The notes beneath the pieces were generated by a model, which was not told the origin of the DNA, made no database searches, and saw nothing but the letters and a program-made list of their open reading frames with translations. Of a stretch of 38,738 nucleotides of DNA, positions 1 through 7,004 are shown piece after piece. The DNA lies in NCBI GenBank assembly GCA_045124465.1, contig JBGVLV010000035.1, positions 1 through 38,738 on the forward strand, read 5' to 3'. The DNA is from Scatosoma sp045124465 (GTDB taxonomy: Bacteria; Bacillota; Clostridia; Christensenellales; Borkfalkiaceae). A program made the position numbers and the translations under genes. Within the stretch, counting starts at the first letter, position 1. Each line of letters begins with the position of its first letter.

Positions 1-7
1 TTGTCTC

Positions 8-171
8 GGGCAAAGCAAGGTAAACTTTGCCCTCGGTCACCGCTCGGACGAACTATGTCCTCGCTCATCTCGCCCCTAAAAAGCATTATCAATGCTTTTC
101 TTAACGGGTAGCTCGTCCCAGCCCCCGACAGAGGCTCTGCCTCTGCACTCCGCGAGGAACTAAGTTCCTCG
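8..171. repeat. String of short perfect palindromes (intergenic)
   Basis: At least four short inverted repeats follow each other: stems at 8-15/25-32, 79-87/91-99 (loop ATC), 129-135/139-145 (loop TCT) and 153-160/164-171 (loop TAA). Stems are 7-9 bp and perfect, and three of the loops are only 3 nt. No credible gene lies in 1-300. The same style of array is seen at 38,633-38,737. Function unknown; REP-like interspersed hairpins are the nearest known analogy. Confidence 0.6.
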
Positions 172-206
172 ACCTCTCGACTTGGCGACGAACGAAAGCG
201 CGGCGC

Positions 207-275
207 AGTCCGTCATTGCGAGCCGTAAGGCGCGGCGATCTGAAAGAGATTACTTCGCTACGCTCGTAATGACAG
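207..275. repeat. Interspersed intergenic repeat, copy 1
   Basis: About 69 bp that is nearly identical to 38,513-38,582: both run from GCAGTCCGTCATTGCGAGCC to CGCTCGTAATGACAG with a few substitutions and one small indel. A partial copy of its end follows at 283-300. The ends (GTCATTGCGAG and CTCGTAATGAC) form imperfect inverted repeats, as in MITE-like or REP-like families scattered in many bacterial genomes. Confidence 0.75.
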
Positions 276-317
276 GGTGGGAGTACGCTCGTAATGACGG
301 GAGCGAGCGCGTTCGCC

Positions 318-560
318 CTACTTGCCGAGACGTTTCGCGCGCTGGTCGTGATCTTCCATAAACCGCAGGATCGCGTCCTGCGAAAAATTCTCTTTTTGCG
401 GCGCGGGCTTTGTTTCCGACTCCGCGGGCTTTTGCGAAACGGTTTGCCGCGGCGCGTCGTCCGCTACGGGCGAGGGGGTCGGCTCTTGCGGGGCGGGCGC
501 GGACGGGGCGGGCGGGCTAAGTAAAGTTTGTAAAAATTGAAATAATCCGAACGGTTCCAA
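318..560 (-). CDS. Small Pro-rich hypothetical protein, 80 aa
   Basis: Not assigned to a family. It starts at a TTG (558-560 on the minus strand), supported by an AAAGGAGG ribosome binding site about 12 nt upstream; there is no ATG near. The N-terminus is hydrophobic and aromatic (EPFGLFQFLQTLL), the middle is a Pro/Ala/Glu-rich linker of about 40 residues, and the C-terminus looks helical and charged (QDAILRFMEDHDQRAKRL). The pattern suggests a short interaction motif at each end of a disordered spacer. It is divergent from the lipoprotein gene at 756 and shares its AT-rich promoter region. Composition fits host genes. Confidence 0.5.
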   Translation of the reverse strand: MEPFGLFQFLQTLLSPPAPSAPAPQEPTPSPVADDAPRQTVSQKPAESETKPAPQKENFSQDAILRFMEDHDQRAKRLGK

Positions 561-623
561 AACGAAAAAGTCCTCCTTTTCGAAAATTTCACGGAAAAAC
601 CAAAAAAAACGGGGCGTTTTTGT

Positions 624-652
624 TTGCCTTGAATTGAAATTTGATATATAAT
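624..652 (+). promoter_or_regulatory. SigA-type promoter of the 756 lipoprotein gene
   Basis: TTGCCT (624-629), 17-bp spacer, TATAAT (647-652) about 100 bp upstream of the start codon. Confidence 0.6.
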
Positions 653-755
653 AGAATATGCGTTAGAGTAGGCGTTTTATACGGGCGCGAAATATTTCCG
701 CCGCCGCCCGCTCCCGCGCGATCATCTTTTCAACATTTTTTAAGGAGTCCTTGCT

Positions 756-3005
756 ATGAAGGATATGCACAAAAAATTACTCAGCATCGCAGCGGCGGCA
801 ACGTTGACCGTTTCGGCGTTTTCGTTCGCGGCTTGCGGCGATGACTATTATACGGGGGACGCGCTGACGGGCTATCAGTCCACGGACAGCAAAGCGGAAT
901 CCAACGGCGGGTTCGCGGTCAAGAAAGACGGGTTCGTCTACTTTATCAACGGCGCGGAGGAAAACACCGCCGACAACGAATACGGCGACGTCGTAAAAGG
1001 CTCGCTGATGCGTATCGCGGACAGCGACCTGCAAGCGGGCGACTATTCCAAAGCGGAAACGGTCGTGCCTATGCTTTTCGTCGCGCAGAACTTCGACGCG
1101 GGTATTTATATCTACGGCGACTACGTGTATTACGCTACCCCCACGACGGACAAGAACCTCAGCGGCGACGTCGAGAACACCTGGATCGACTTCAAGCGCG
1201 CCAAGCTCGACGGTTCGGAAACGATGAAAAGCTACTACTTCCGTTTGGAGGATAACACCTCCGCCTATCGGTTCGTGGAAGCCGAGAACGGGGTGGTATA
1301 CTGCTTATACGAAGAAGACAGCGCGCTGAAATCGTTCAACACCTCAACGAAAAAGACGACGACGCTCGTTTCGGGCGCGAAATCGTCCTTCTTCTACGAC
1401 GTCAAGGACCCGACCAGCCCCTACGTGTACTACACGATGTCGGTGACCGTGGACGTGGATACCTCCCACGCCTCGACCTCCGATTACGACCAGCTCTACC
1501 GCGTAAGCGCGGCGGCGACGGCGACGGTGAACGCGGACGAGGCGTCCTATACCGTTTCCAACGGTAAAACGTACGACTTCGACAAGTCCTATCTCGAAAA
1601 GCTGAACAAAGAGGCGAAAGAGAACGACACGGACGAGCCTTACGACTTCGACGACTACACAACGTACCCTTACGTCAACCTCGGCGATCTCGTTTTGGAC
1701 GGCGTAGGCACGAACAGCACGAAAACGGTATACAACTACGATACTACGACCGATCCCTTTCCCCTCGACGGCTACAACTATACGATCAGCAGTTACCAGA
1801 ACGGCGGCGTATACTTCACGAGAACGGACCTGCCCCAAACGAGTTCCTCGGGCGAGAACACCAACCTGTACTTCCTCGCGGACGCGGACACGAAAGAAAA
1901 CTGGAACGCCATCAGCGGCAACGCGACGGGCAAAGACAGTAAGATCGTGACGGTGGCGAGCGACACGAAGAACGCGACTTCGAGCGCGGTATTCTCCGTA
2001 GACAAGGACGGCGCGCACAACTACTTCTACGTGACCTCGGACGGCGATCTGTACCGTCAATGGTCCGCGAACAAGATCAAGATCGCGAGCGGACTTTCGG
2101 ACGCTACGCTTTGGAAACTCGACAAAGAGCTTAACGAGCTTGCGAGCGGCGAGAGCGCGTACCTGTACTATTACGCGTCGGCGAGCGTAGGCAACAGCCT
2201 CGTGCGCATCAACTGCACGGGCGCGGACAGCGACTACAAGAAAGCGGAACTTCTGCCTACCGAGGAGAAGGAAAAGGACGAATACACGCCCAAATCCCTC
2301 GACTTCCTCACGTTCAACGATTCGTGGTACAAACCCGAATTCTTCGGCGACGTGATCCTGTATTCCAACGCGCAATCCTTCGGCGACGTATCGTATAACT
2401 ACGTTTACGCGACCAAGATGGGTACGGCGGCGGAGATCGTAGCGGCGAACGAGGCGTACGCGAGCGTGACCGACTATATCTCGGAGGCGAAAACGGACGT
2501 ACAGACCGCGATGACCTACTACTTCCGCACGGGTAAGACGGCGGCGTACGACGACGTTATCGACCTGTACAGCGACTCCGAACAGGCGGCGTTCACGGAA
2601 TTCGTCAAGAAATTCGAAGGCGACGCGCCCGAATTCAAGCTCGAAAGCAGCTATCTCCAACTCGTCGGAACGTTGAACGAGACGGACGCGGAGGCGATCG
2701 ACGAGGCTTGGGTGGATTCCCTTTTGAGCGAAACGACGGAAGAGGACGAGGACGACGGTCTGCCTACGTGGGCGATCGTGCTCATCGTCGTAGGCAGCGT
2801 ACTTGTCGTTGCGGCGGCGACGCTTATCCCCGTGCTTGTGATCCATTCCAAGAAAAAGGCGAAAGCGAAAGCGGACGAGGCGACGGTCAACGCGTATAAG
2901 CGCAAGAAGATCGACACCACCGACGACAAGACGATCGACGTTTACGCGGACGACGAAGAACCCGCGGAAACGGTCGAGAGTGAGGACGAAAACAAGGACG
3001 AATAA
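756..3005 (+). CDS. Large lipoprotein with beta-propeller-like repeats and a C-terminal membrane anchor
   Basis: 749 aa. AAGGAG lies 10 nt before the ATG. Residues 1-27 form a lipoprotein signal peptide with lipobox FAAC (Cys27). The exported part is rich in Tyr, Asp and Thr with recurring short strands of the type GFVYFIN, DYVYYATP, GVVYCLYEE and GGVYFTR, which resemble DUF5050-type beta-propeller proteins of Clostridia. Near residues 672-697 there is a strong transmembrane helix followed by KKKAKAKADE and an acidic cytoplasmic tail of about 45 residues. A protein with both an N-terminal lipid anchor and a C-terminal transmembrane anchor is unusual. It is a single-gene transcription unit, with its own promoter and terminator. 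The function is not known; a surface sensor or scaffold is a guess. Confidence 0.75.
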   Translation: MKDMHKKLLSIAAAATLTVSAFSFAACGDDYYTGDALTGYQSTDSKAESNGGFAVKKDGFVYFINGAEENTADNEYGDVVKGSLMRIADSDLQAGDYSKAETVVPMLFVAQNFDAGIYIYGDYVYYATPTTDKNLSGDVENTWIDFKRAKLDGSETMKSYYFRLEDNTSAYRFVEAENGVVYCLYEEDSALKSFNTSTKKTTTLVSGAKSSFFYDVKDPTSPYVYYTMSVTVDVDTSHASTSDYDQLYRVSAAATATVNADEASYTVSNGKTYDFDKSYLEKLNKEAKENDTDEPYDFDDYTTYPYVNLGDLVLDGVGTNSTKTVYNYDTTTDPFPLDGYNYTISSYQNGGVYFTRTDLPQTSSSGENTNLYFLADADTKENWNAISGNATGKDSKIVTVASDTKNATSSAVFSVDKDGAHNYFYVTSDGDLYRQWSANKIKIASGLSDATLWKLDKELNELASGESAYLYYYASASVGNSLVRINCTGADSDYKKAELLPTEEKEKDEYTPKSLDFLTFNDSWYKPEFFGDVILYSNAQSFGDVSYNYVYATKMGTAAEIVAANEAYASVTDYISEAKTDVQTAMTYYFRTGKTAAYDDVIDLYSDSEQAAFTEFVKKFEGDAPEFKLESSYLQLVGTLNETDAEAIDEAWVDSLLSETTEEDEDDGLPTWAIVLIVVGSVLVVAAATLIPVLVIHSKKKAKAKADEATVNAYKRKKIDTTDDKTIDVYADDEEPAETVESEDENKDE

Positions 3006-3021
3006 AGTCGAAAGAACGAAA

Positions 3022-3057
3022 AAACCGTTCCCTTTATACGGGGGAACGGTTTGTTTT
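3022..3057 (+). terminator. Rho-independent terminator after the lipoprotein gene
   Basis: 11-bp stem (3022-3032 with 3042-3052), 9-nt loop, followed by TTGTTTT. Confidence 0.75.
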
Positions 3058-3110
3058 GGAAATCGAGGAAAAATTTTTTTCTAAAATATTCAAAAACGGA
3101 GCAAAAACGG

Positions 3111-3139
3111 TTTACAAATCCGAAAAATATAAATATAAT
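3111..3139 (+). promoter_or_regulatory. SigA-type promoter of the zinc-ribbon gene
   Basis: TTTACA (3111-3116), 17-bp spacer, TATAAT (3134-3139); the ATG is 47 bp downstream. Confidence 0.7.
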
Positions 3140-3186
3140 ATAGCAAAACACGGTACGAACCGAAAGAACGAGGGAAAAGATCAGTT

Positions 3187-3723
3187 ATGGCAAGATATAT
3201 TTTATGCCCCAGATGCGAGTTGAACTTCATCGACGCAGACGAGCAGGAATATTGCGACGTATGCGTTAAGGAATTGAGCGGAGAAAAGACCTTCGCGGAC
3301 GACTTCGAGGCGGAAGAGGCGGCGGAAGAAACGGAACTCTGCCCCGTCTGCGGCGAGAACTATATGCAGTTCGGCGAAAAGATGTGCGAGGAATGTAAGA
3401 AAAAGACCGCGTACGAGGAAGAAGAGGTCGAGGACGAGAACGAGGACGACGCGGACGCGTCGTGGCGCAGCTACCTCGACGACGAGGAAGAAGAGATCGA
3501 CCTCGGTATCCCCGACTCCGAATTCGACGAGGAAGAGGAAGAAGAGGAGGAAGAGGAAGAAGAAACCGCCGACGAGGACGATTTCGAATACGTTTCCGCC
3601 GACGACTATTACGACCTCGACGACGACTTCGACGACGACGAGGACGACGACTTCGACGACGACGACGCGCCTACTCCAAAAAGCGGCTCGAAAAAAAGCA
3701 GAAGAAAGGACGACGATTTTTAA
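3187..3723 (+). CDS. Zinc-ribbon protein with a very acidic tail, 178 aa
   Basis: Two treble-clef or zinc-ribbon knuckle pairs are visible: CPRC (7-10) with CDVC (23-26), then CPVC and CEEC around residues 58-75. From about residue 80 the protein is almost entirely Asp and Glu (runs of up to 13 acidic residues), ending in a short basic patch (SKKSRRKDDDF). The first half resembles small zinc-ribbon proteins of Clostridia; the acidic half has no recognisable fold and is probably disordered. AGGGA precedes the ATG weakly. It stands alone between its own promoter and the terminator at 3846. Function unknown; a nucleic-acid-mimicking acidic tail is one possibility. Confidence 0.7.
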   Translation: MARYILCPRCELNFIDADEQEYCDVCVKELSGEKTFADDFEAEEAAEETELCPVCGENYMQFGEKMCEECKKKTAYEEEEVEDENEDDADASWRSYLDDEEEEIDLGIPDSEFDEEEEEEEEEEEETADEDDFEYVSADDYYDLDDDFDDDEDDDFDDDDAPTPKSGSKKSRRKDDDF

Positions 3724-3845
3724 GCCCTTTATCCGCCCGTTTTTCGCGCGAAACGCTTTCCGCGAGTACTCCTTCGGGAAAGTATAAATTCTCGCAAAAA
3801 CACCGCAAAGAACGCGTTTAAACAAAGATCGTAATTAAATATGCC

Positions 3846-3890
3846 AAAGCTCCTCCAAGCGGCGTCGCGCCGTTTGGAGGAGCTTTTTTT
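3846..3890 (+). terminator. Strong terminator between convergent genes
   Basis: 13-bp stem, 3846-3858 with 3874-3886, GC-rich interior, then TTTTTTT. It serves the 3187 gene; the minus-strand small genes end just beyond it. Confidence 0.8.
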
Positions 3891-3903
3891 GCCCGACGGG
3901 ATC

Positions 3904-4056
3904 TTACAGGTCGTCGGCGTCCTGAACGGGTATTTCCCGTTTGTTTTTCGGTCTGCCCGTATAACTGCCGTTCACGTCCGTCGCGGACGGATCGGAAAAG
4001 GTGTCGATCGCCTTTTTGGTGGGGGCAGGTAAGGAGCGAGCGGATTTTTTAGTCAT
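3904..4056 (-). CDS. Small conserved-looking protein ending PVQDADDL, 50 aa
   Basis: The ATG (4056) lies inside the last codons of the upstream 46-aa gene: the overlap reads ATGACTAA, so the two genes share 8 nt in different frames and are probably translationally coupled. The product starts MTKKSARSLPAPTKKAID, contains a DPSATDVNGSYTGRP segment and ends PVQDADDL. Short proteins with a NGSYTG...PVQDADDL pattern are, from memory, common uncharacterised proteins in Clostridia; no function is known. The AT-poor, charged composition fits host genes. It was found by reading the sequence, not from a length-filtered ORF list. Confidence 0.65.
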   Translation of the reverse strand: MTKKSARSLPAPTKKAIDTFSDPSATDVNGSYTGRPKNKREIPVQDADDL

Positions 4057-4189
4057 TGTTGCCGCCGTGCTGGTAGCTGTGGTCGTTGTTCTTGCCGCAA
4101 TTTCTGCCGCGGTTTCTGTTGCAGTCTTTTTCGTTCTGACCGTTCTGGTTTTGGTTGTTCTGGTTGTTGTTGTTCTGATTGTTTTTCAT
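4049..4189 (-). CDS. Tiny Asn/Gln-rich protein, 46 aa
   Basis: ATG at 4189 with AAAGGAG about 11 nt upstream. The first 18 residues are nearly all Asn and Gln (MKNNQNNNNQNNQNQNGQ); the second half has two Cys in NRNRGRNCGKNN and a C-terminal HGGNND. Low-complexity, hydrophilic and without a signal peptide. It overlaps the following 50-aa gene by 8 nt, so the pair forms a two-gene operon. Asn/Gln-rich small proteins occur among spore-coat-associated proteins of Firmicutes, which would suit the sporulation genes nearby, but that is only a guess. Confidence 0.65.
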   Translation of the reverse strand: MKNNQNNNNQNNQNQNGQNEKDCNRNRGRNCGKNNDHSYQHGGNND

Positions 4190-4263
4190 AAAAATCAAAT
4201 CTCCTTTAAAAAATAAAAATTAAAAAATGAAAAATGGAAAGCAAACGCTTTTTCGTGGCAGGT

Positions 4264-4860
4264 TTATTGTCTTACGCCCTCGAACGGCAGGTGCAGATCG
4301 ACGTAGCCCTGTTCCGCTTTGCAGAGGGGACAAACTTTCCACGCCTCGGTCGCCACGTGCATATAGCCGCACTCGCTGCATATCCATAAAATGGGTTTGT
4401 CGCATTTATAGAGCGTACCGTTCTTCACGCCGTCGCAAAGATACTGAAAGACGATCTTGTGCTGTCTTTCGACTTCCGCGATCATTTTATACAAAGCGGC
4501 GATATCCTCGAACCCCTCTCTTTGCGCGGTAACGGCAAATTCGGGATAGATATCTTCCGATTCGTTTTTCTCGTCCGTCGCGGCGAATTTCAATCCCTCG
4601 GCGAGCGTACCCGCGTGAAAGGGATAGCCCGCGTCGAACTCGATATTGTCGCGGCTGCCCGTCTTTTCGATGATCTTGTTAAAGAACTGGGTAGCGTGCA
4701 ACGTTTCGTTTTTGGCTATCGTGCGGATAGCGTCCGCAAGCGTTTTCATTTTCTCGTTCATAGCGAGTTTCGCGATCATCTGATACCGCATACCCGCTTG
4801 ACATTCGCCCGCAAAGGAGCGGGCAAGGTTTTTAAAAGTTTCCGTGTTTTCAAATTGCAT
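4264..4860 (-). CDS. rbr: Rubrerythrin
   Basis: 198 aa from the ATG at 4860, chosen because GGAG stands 6 nt upstream; the longer open frame on the 5' side is not supported. The N-terminal ferritin-like di-iron domain shows the expected Glu motifs (FAGECQAGMRY, KNETLHATQF, EVERQHKIVF). The C-terminal rubredoxin domain has two Cys pairs, CSEC and CPLC, spaced as for an Fe(SCys)4 site. Rubrerythrin reduces hydrogen peroxide to water in anaerobes, using electrons from rubredoxin or NADH-rubredoxin reductase. Length and domain order are typical. It follows the small-gene pair on the same strand but has its own Shine-Dalgarno site. Confidence 0.93.
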   Translation of the reverse strand: MQFENTETFKNLARSFAGECQAGMRYQMIAKLAMNEKMKTLADAIRTIAKNETLHATQFFNKIIEKTGSRDNIEFDAGYPFHAGTLAEGLKFAATDEKNESEDIYPEFAVTAQREGFEDIAALYKMIAEVERQHKIVFQYLCDGVKNGTLYKCDKPILWICSECGYMHVATEAWKVCPLCKAEQGYVDLHLPFEGVRQ

Positions 4861-4973
4861 AATAAACTCCATTTTCAAAGGCGCCGCCTTCTCGAAATGC
4901 AGTATGCGCGATCCAAGCCCGATCATACGCCGAACGCTTTTTCCAAAATACGGAAAATCGACCGCGAAAACGC

Positions 4974-5002
4974 TTGCCAAATCCTCCGCGCGCGTGTAAA
5001 AT
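4974..5002 (+). promoter_or_regulatory. Promoter of trmL
   Basis: TTGCCA (4974-4979), 17-bp spacer, TAAAAT (4997-5002). It lies between divergent rbr and trmL. Confidence 0.5.
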
Positions 5003-5041
5003 AATAATGTATCGCGCAACTCGCGCAAAGGTAGGCACGCT

Positions 5042-5551
5042 ATGTTCAATATCGTTCTCGTCGAACCCGAAATCCCCCAAAACGCGGGCAATATCGCCCG
5101 CACCTGCGCCGCTACCGGCACGCGGCTGCACATGATCCGCCCGCTCGGTTTCGAAGTGTCGGACAAGTATCTCAAACGCGCGGGACTCGATTACTGGAAC
5201 CTCGTCGAGGTCCTCTATTACGATTCTTTCGACGAGCTTACCGAGAAATACCCCGACGGTCGGTTTTTCTTTTTTACGACCAAAGCCCGCCAAAGACATT
5301 GCGACGGAGCGTTTAAAGACGGCGACTTTCTCGTGTTCGGCAAGGAAACGAAAGGTCTGCCCGAAGAACTGCTGTTAAAGCACAAGGGCGAGTGCCTGCG
5401 AATCCCGATGCGGGAGGCGGCGCGGTCGCTCAATCTCAGCAACTCGGTCGCGATCGCGCTGTACGAGGCGCTCCGACAGAACGATTTCCCCGGTCTTTCG
5501 TACGAAGGCGAACTGCACGAACACCGCTGGTCGGAGGCGAAAGAGGAATAA
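5042..5551 (+). CDS. trmL: tRNA (cytidine(34)-2'-O)-methyltransferase TrmL
   Basis: 169 aa, the usual length of the family. SPOUT-class motifs are clear: N-terminal NIVLVEPEIPQNAGNIART, the SAM-knot segments VFGKETKGLP and LRIPM, and the C-terminal signature ARSLNLSNSVAIALYE. The enzyme methylates the 2'-OH of the wobble cytidine or uridine in tRNA-Leu isoacceptors, using S-adenosylmethionine. AAAGGTAGG precedes the ATG. The conserved Arg of the RSLNLSN motif is encoded by CGG, which shows that the host chromosome reads CGG as arginine (relevant to the element at 13.6-19.2 kb). Confidence 0.95.
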   Translation: MFNIVLVEPEIPQNAGNIARTCAATGTRLHMIRPLGFEVSDKYLKRAGLDYWNLVEVLYYDSFDELTEKYPDGRFFFFTTKARQRHCDGAFKDGDFLVFGKETKGLPEELLLKHKGECLRIPMREAARSLNLSNSVAIALYEALRQNDFPGLSYEGELHEHRWSEAKEE

Positions 5552-5569
5552 ATTTTTCGTGAAAGTAAG

Positions 5570-5598
5570 GTATAAATACACAGTTTACGGTCAATAAC
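5570..5598 (+). promoter_or_regulatory. Possible forespore (SigF-like) promoter of spoIIR
   Basis: GTATA (5570-5574), a 14-bp gap, then GGTCAATAAC (5589-5598), partly matching the SigF consensus (GTATA ... GGNNANANTR). The spacing is short by one or two bases, so this is tentative; it is suggested because spoIIR is a SigF target in Bacillus subtilis. Confidence 0.25.
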
Positions 5599-5631
5599 TT
5601 CCGTGTGACAGAACACGGAGGTTATTTTTTT
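5593..5631 (+). terminator. Terminator of trmL that overlaps the spoIIR ribosome binding site
   Basis: 14-bp stem, 5593-5606 with 5613-5626, 6-nt loop, then a T-run. The 3' arm contains the GGAGG used by spoIIR (ATG at 5632). Confidence 0.7.
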
Positions 5632-6168
5632 ATGAAAAAGGTCTGCATAATTTTTTTATTGTCAATCATAATAAGTTTAACGGCGCTCGGTTTTTCGGGT
5701 TGTTTCGGATCGGCGGCGACGGAGCAAAGCGAATACCTGCGTATCCATATCCGCGCCGATTCCAACGACGAGGACGCGCAAGCGGTGAAATACCTCGTCC
5801 GCGACGGGATCGTAGCCTATCTCACCCCGCTCGTAGCCGAATACGAAACCAAAGCCGCCGCGACGGCGGGGATCGAGAAAAACCTTGCGAGGATCGAAAC
5901 CGCCGCGAACGAAGTGCTTGCCCGCAACGGGTTCGACTACGCCGCCCGCGCCGAGGTACGCACGGAGGAATTTCCCACCCGCGTTTACGGGGACTACACT
6001 CTCCCCGCCGGCACGTATACCGCTCTCATCGTCGAGCTTGGTTCGGGCAAGGGCGATAACTGGTGGTGCGTGGTCTATCCGCCCCTCTGCTTTGCGGGTT
6101 CGTCGCAAGGGAACGTGGTCTATAAGAGCAAGATCGCGGAGATCATAGAAAACTGGAAGAAGAACTGA
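5632..6168 (+). CDS. spoIIR: Stage II sporulation protein R (SpoIIR)
   Basis: 178 aa from the ATG at 5632, preferred over an upstream GTG-frame start because the GGAGG at 5617-5621 fits it. The N-terminus is a signal peptide or membrane anchor (VCIIFLLSIIISLTALGF). The body matches SpoIIR: YLRIHIRADSNDEDAQAVKY near the start, and the C-terminal DNWWCVVYPPLCF. In Firmicutes, SpoIIR is made in the forespore, exported to the intermembrane space, and triggers SpoIIGA to cleave pro-SigE in the mother cell. A possible lipobox-like FSGC occurs near residue 23. It marks the organism as spore-forming. Confidence 0.93.
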   Translation: MKKVCIIFLLSIIISLTALGFSGCFGSAATEQSEYLRIHIRADSNDEDAQAVKYLVRDGIVAYLTPLVAEYETKAAATAGIEKNLARIETAANEVLARNGFDYAARAEVRTEEFPTRVYGDYTLPAGTYTALIVELGSGKGDNWWCVVYPPLCFAGSSQGNVVYKSKIAEIIENWKKN

Positions 6169-6230
6169 CGGCAACTTGCCGTCAACGAATACCTGCCCCC
6201 GTCCTTCCCGTACATACAGGAGGAAAGAGT

Positions 6231-6989
6231 ATGAGAAAATCAGTAAAGAAATGCGCGTTGACGGCGGCGATAGCGCTGACTTTGACGTTACCGGCGGCGA
6301 TCACCGGTTGCACTTCGATGAAGAGCAAAATGCACGGCGACGCCGCTACCTTGGAACAGACGCTCGAAGTCGCCGTTCTCCGTCAAGGCTCGAAAGGCGG
6401 CGAGGTCAAAGAGGTCCAACGCCGTTTGAAACTTTGGGGCTACTATAACGGGAGCGTGGACGGCGTGTTCGGCGCGGGTACGAAAGCCGCGGTCGTCGCG
6501 TTCCAGAAAAAGAACGGTCTGACGGCGGACGGCGTCGTGGGGCTTGCGACCTACAAGGCGCTGGGTATGAACGACTCGTATAACGTTTTGAAAACGGGTT
6601 CTTCCAGCACCCAAACGGGCGGCGCGGGCGGATATTCGAGTTCGGACGTCTACCTGCTCGCCAAGACCATCTATGCCGAAGGCAGAGGCGAACCGTATAC
6701 GGGTCAGGTCGCGATCGGCGCGGTCATTTTGAACCGCGTGCGGAGCGAGGCGTTCCCCAACACCGTTTCGGGCGTGGTGTATCAAAAACACGCGTTCACG
6801 GCGGTGACGGACGGTCAGATCAATCTCACGCCCGACGATACGGCGATGAAAGCGGCTCGGGACGCCATCAACGGCTGGGACCCGACGGGCGGCGCGATCT
6901 ATTATTATAACCCCGCCGTCGCGACGAGTTCGTGGATATTCAACCGTCAGACCGTAACGGTCATCGGCAAGCACGTGTTCGCTATCTGA
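6231..6989 (+). CDS. sleB: Spore cortex-lytic enzyme SleB
   Basis: 252 aa, AGGAGG before the ATG. Signal peptide with a lipobox-like ITGC (Cys27), so it may be lipid-anchored, unlike the plain signal peptide of Bacillus SleB. Residues about 48-112 form a peptidoglycan-binding domain (LRQGSKGGEVKEVQRRL, DGVFGAGTKAAVVAFQ). Residues 137-252 form the SleB/CwlJ hydrolase domain with IYAEGRGEPYTGQVAIGAVI, the catalytic Glu being Glu150, and the conserved HAFTAV and GGAIYYYNP. SleB is a lytic transglycosylase that cleaves muramic-delta-lactam cortex during germination. It is followed by ypeB after 15 nt, the classic sleB-ypeB pair in which YpeB stabilises SleB. Confidence 0.95.
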   Translation: MRKSVKKCALTAAIALTLTLPAAITGCTSMKSKMHGDAATLEQTLEVAVLRQGSKGGEVKEVQRRLKLWGYYNGSVDGVFGAGTKAAVVAFQKKNGLTADGVVGLATYKALGMNDSYNVLKTGSSSTQTGGAGGYSSSDVYLLAKTIYAEGRGEPYTGQVAIGAVILNRVRSEAFPNTVSGVVYQKHAFTAVTDGQINLTPDDTAMKAARDAINGWDPTGGAIYYYNPAVATSSWIFNRQTVTVIGKHVFAI

Positions 6990-7004
6990 TAGGAGGGAGA
7001 AAAG

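Noticed and set aside
1344..2846. A 500-codon open frame opposite the lipoprotein gene
   Set aside because: Arg/Val-rich shadow frame caused by GC-rich codons of the real gene; no ribosome binding site or domain.
3841..4216. Plus-strand open frames at 3841-4032 and 4001-4216
   Set aside because: The first begins in a terminator, and both are antisense to two small genes with better support.
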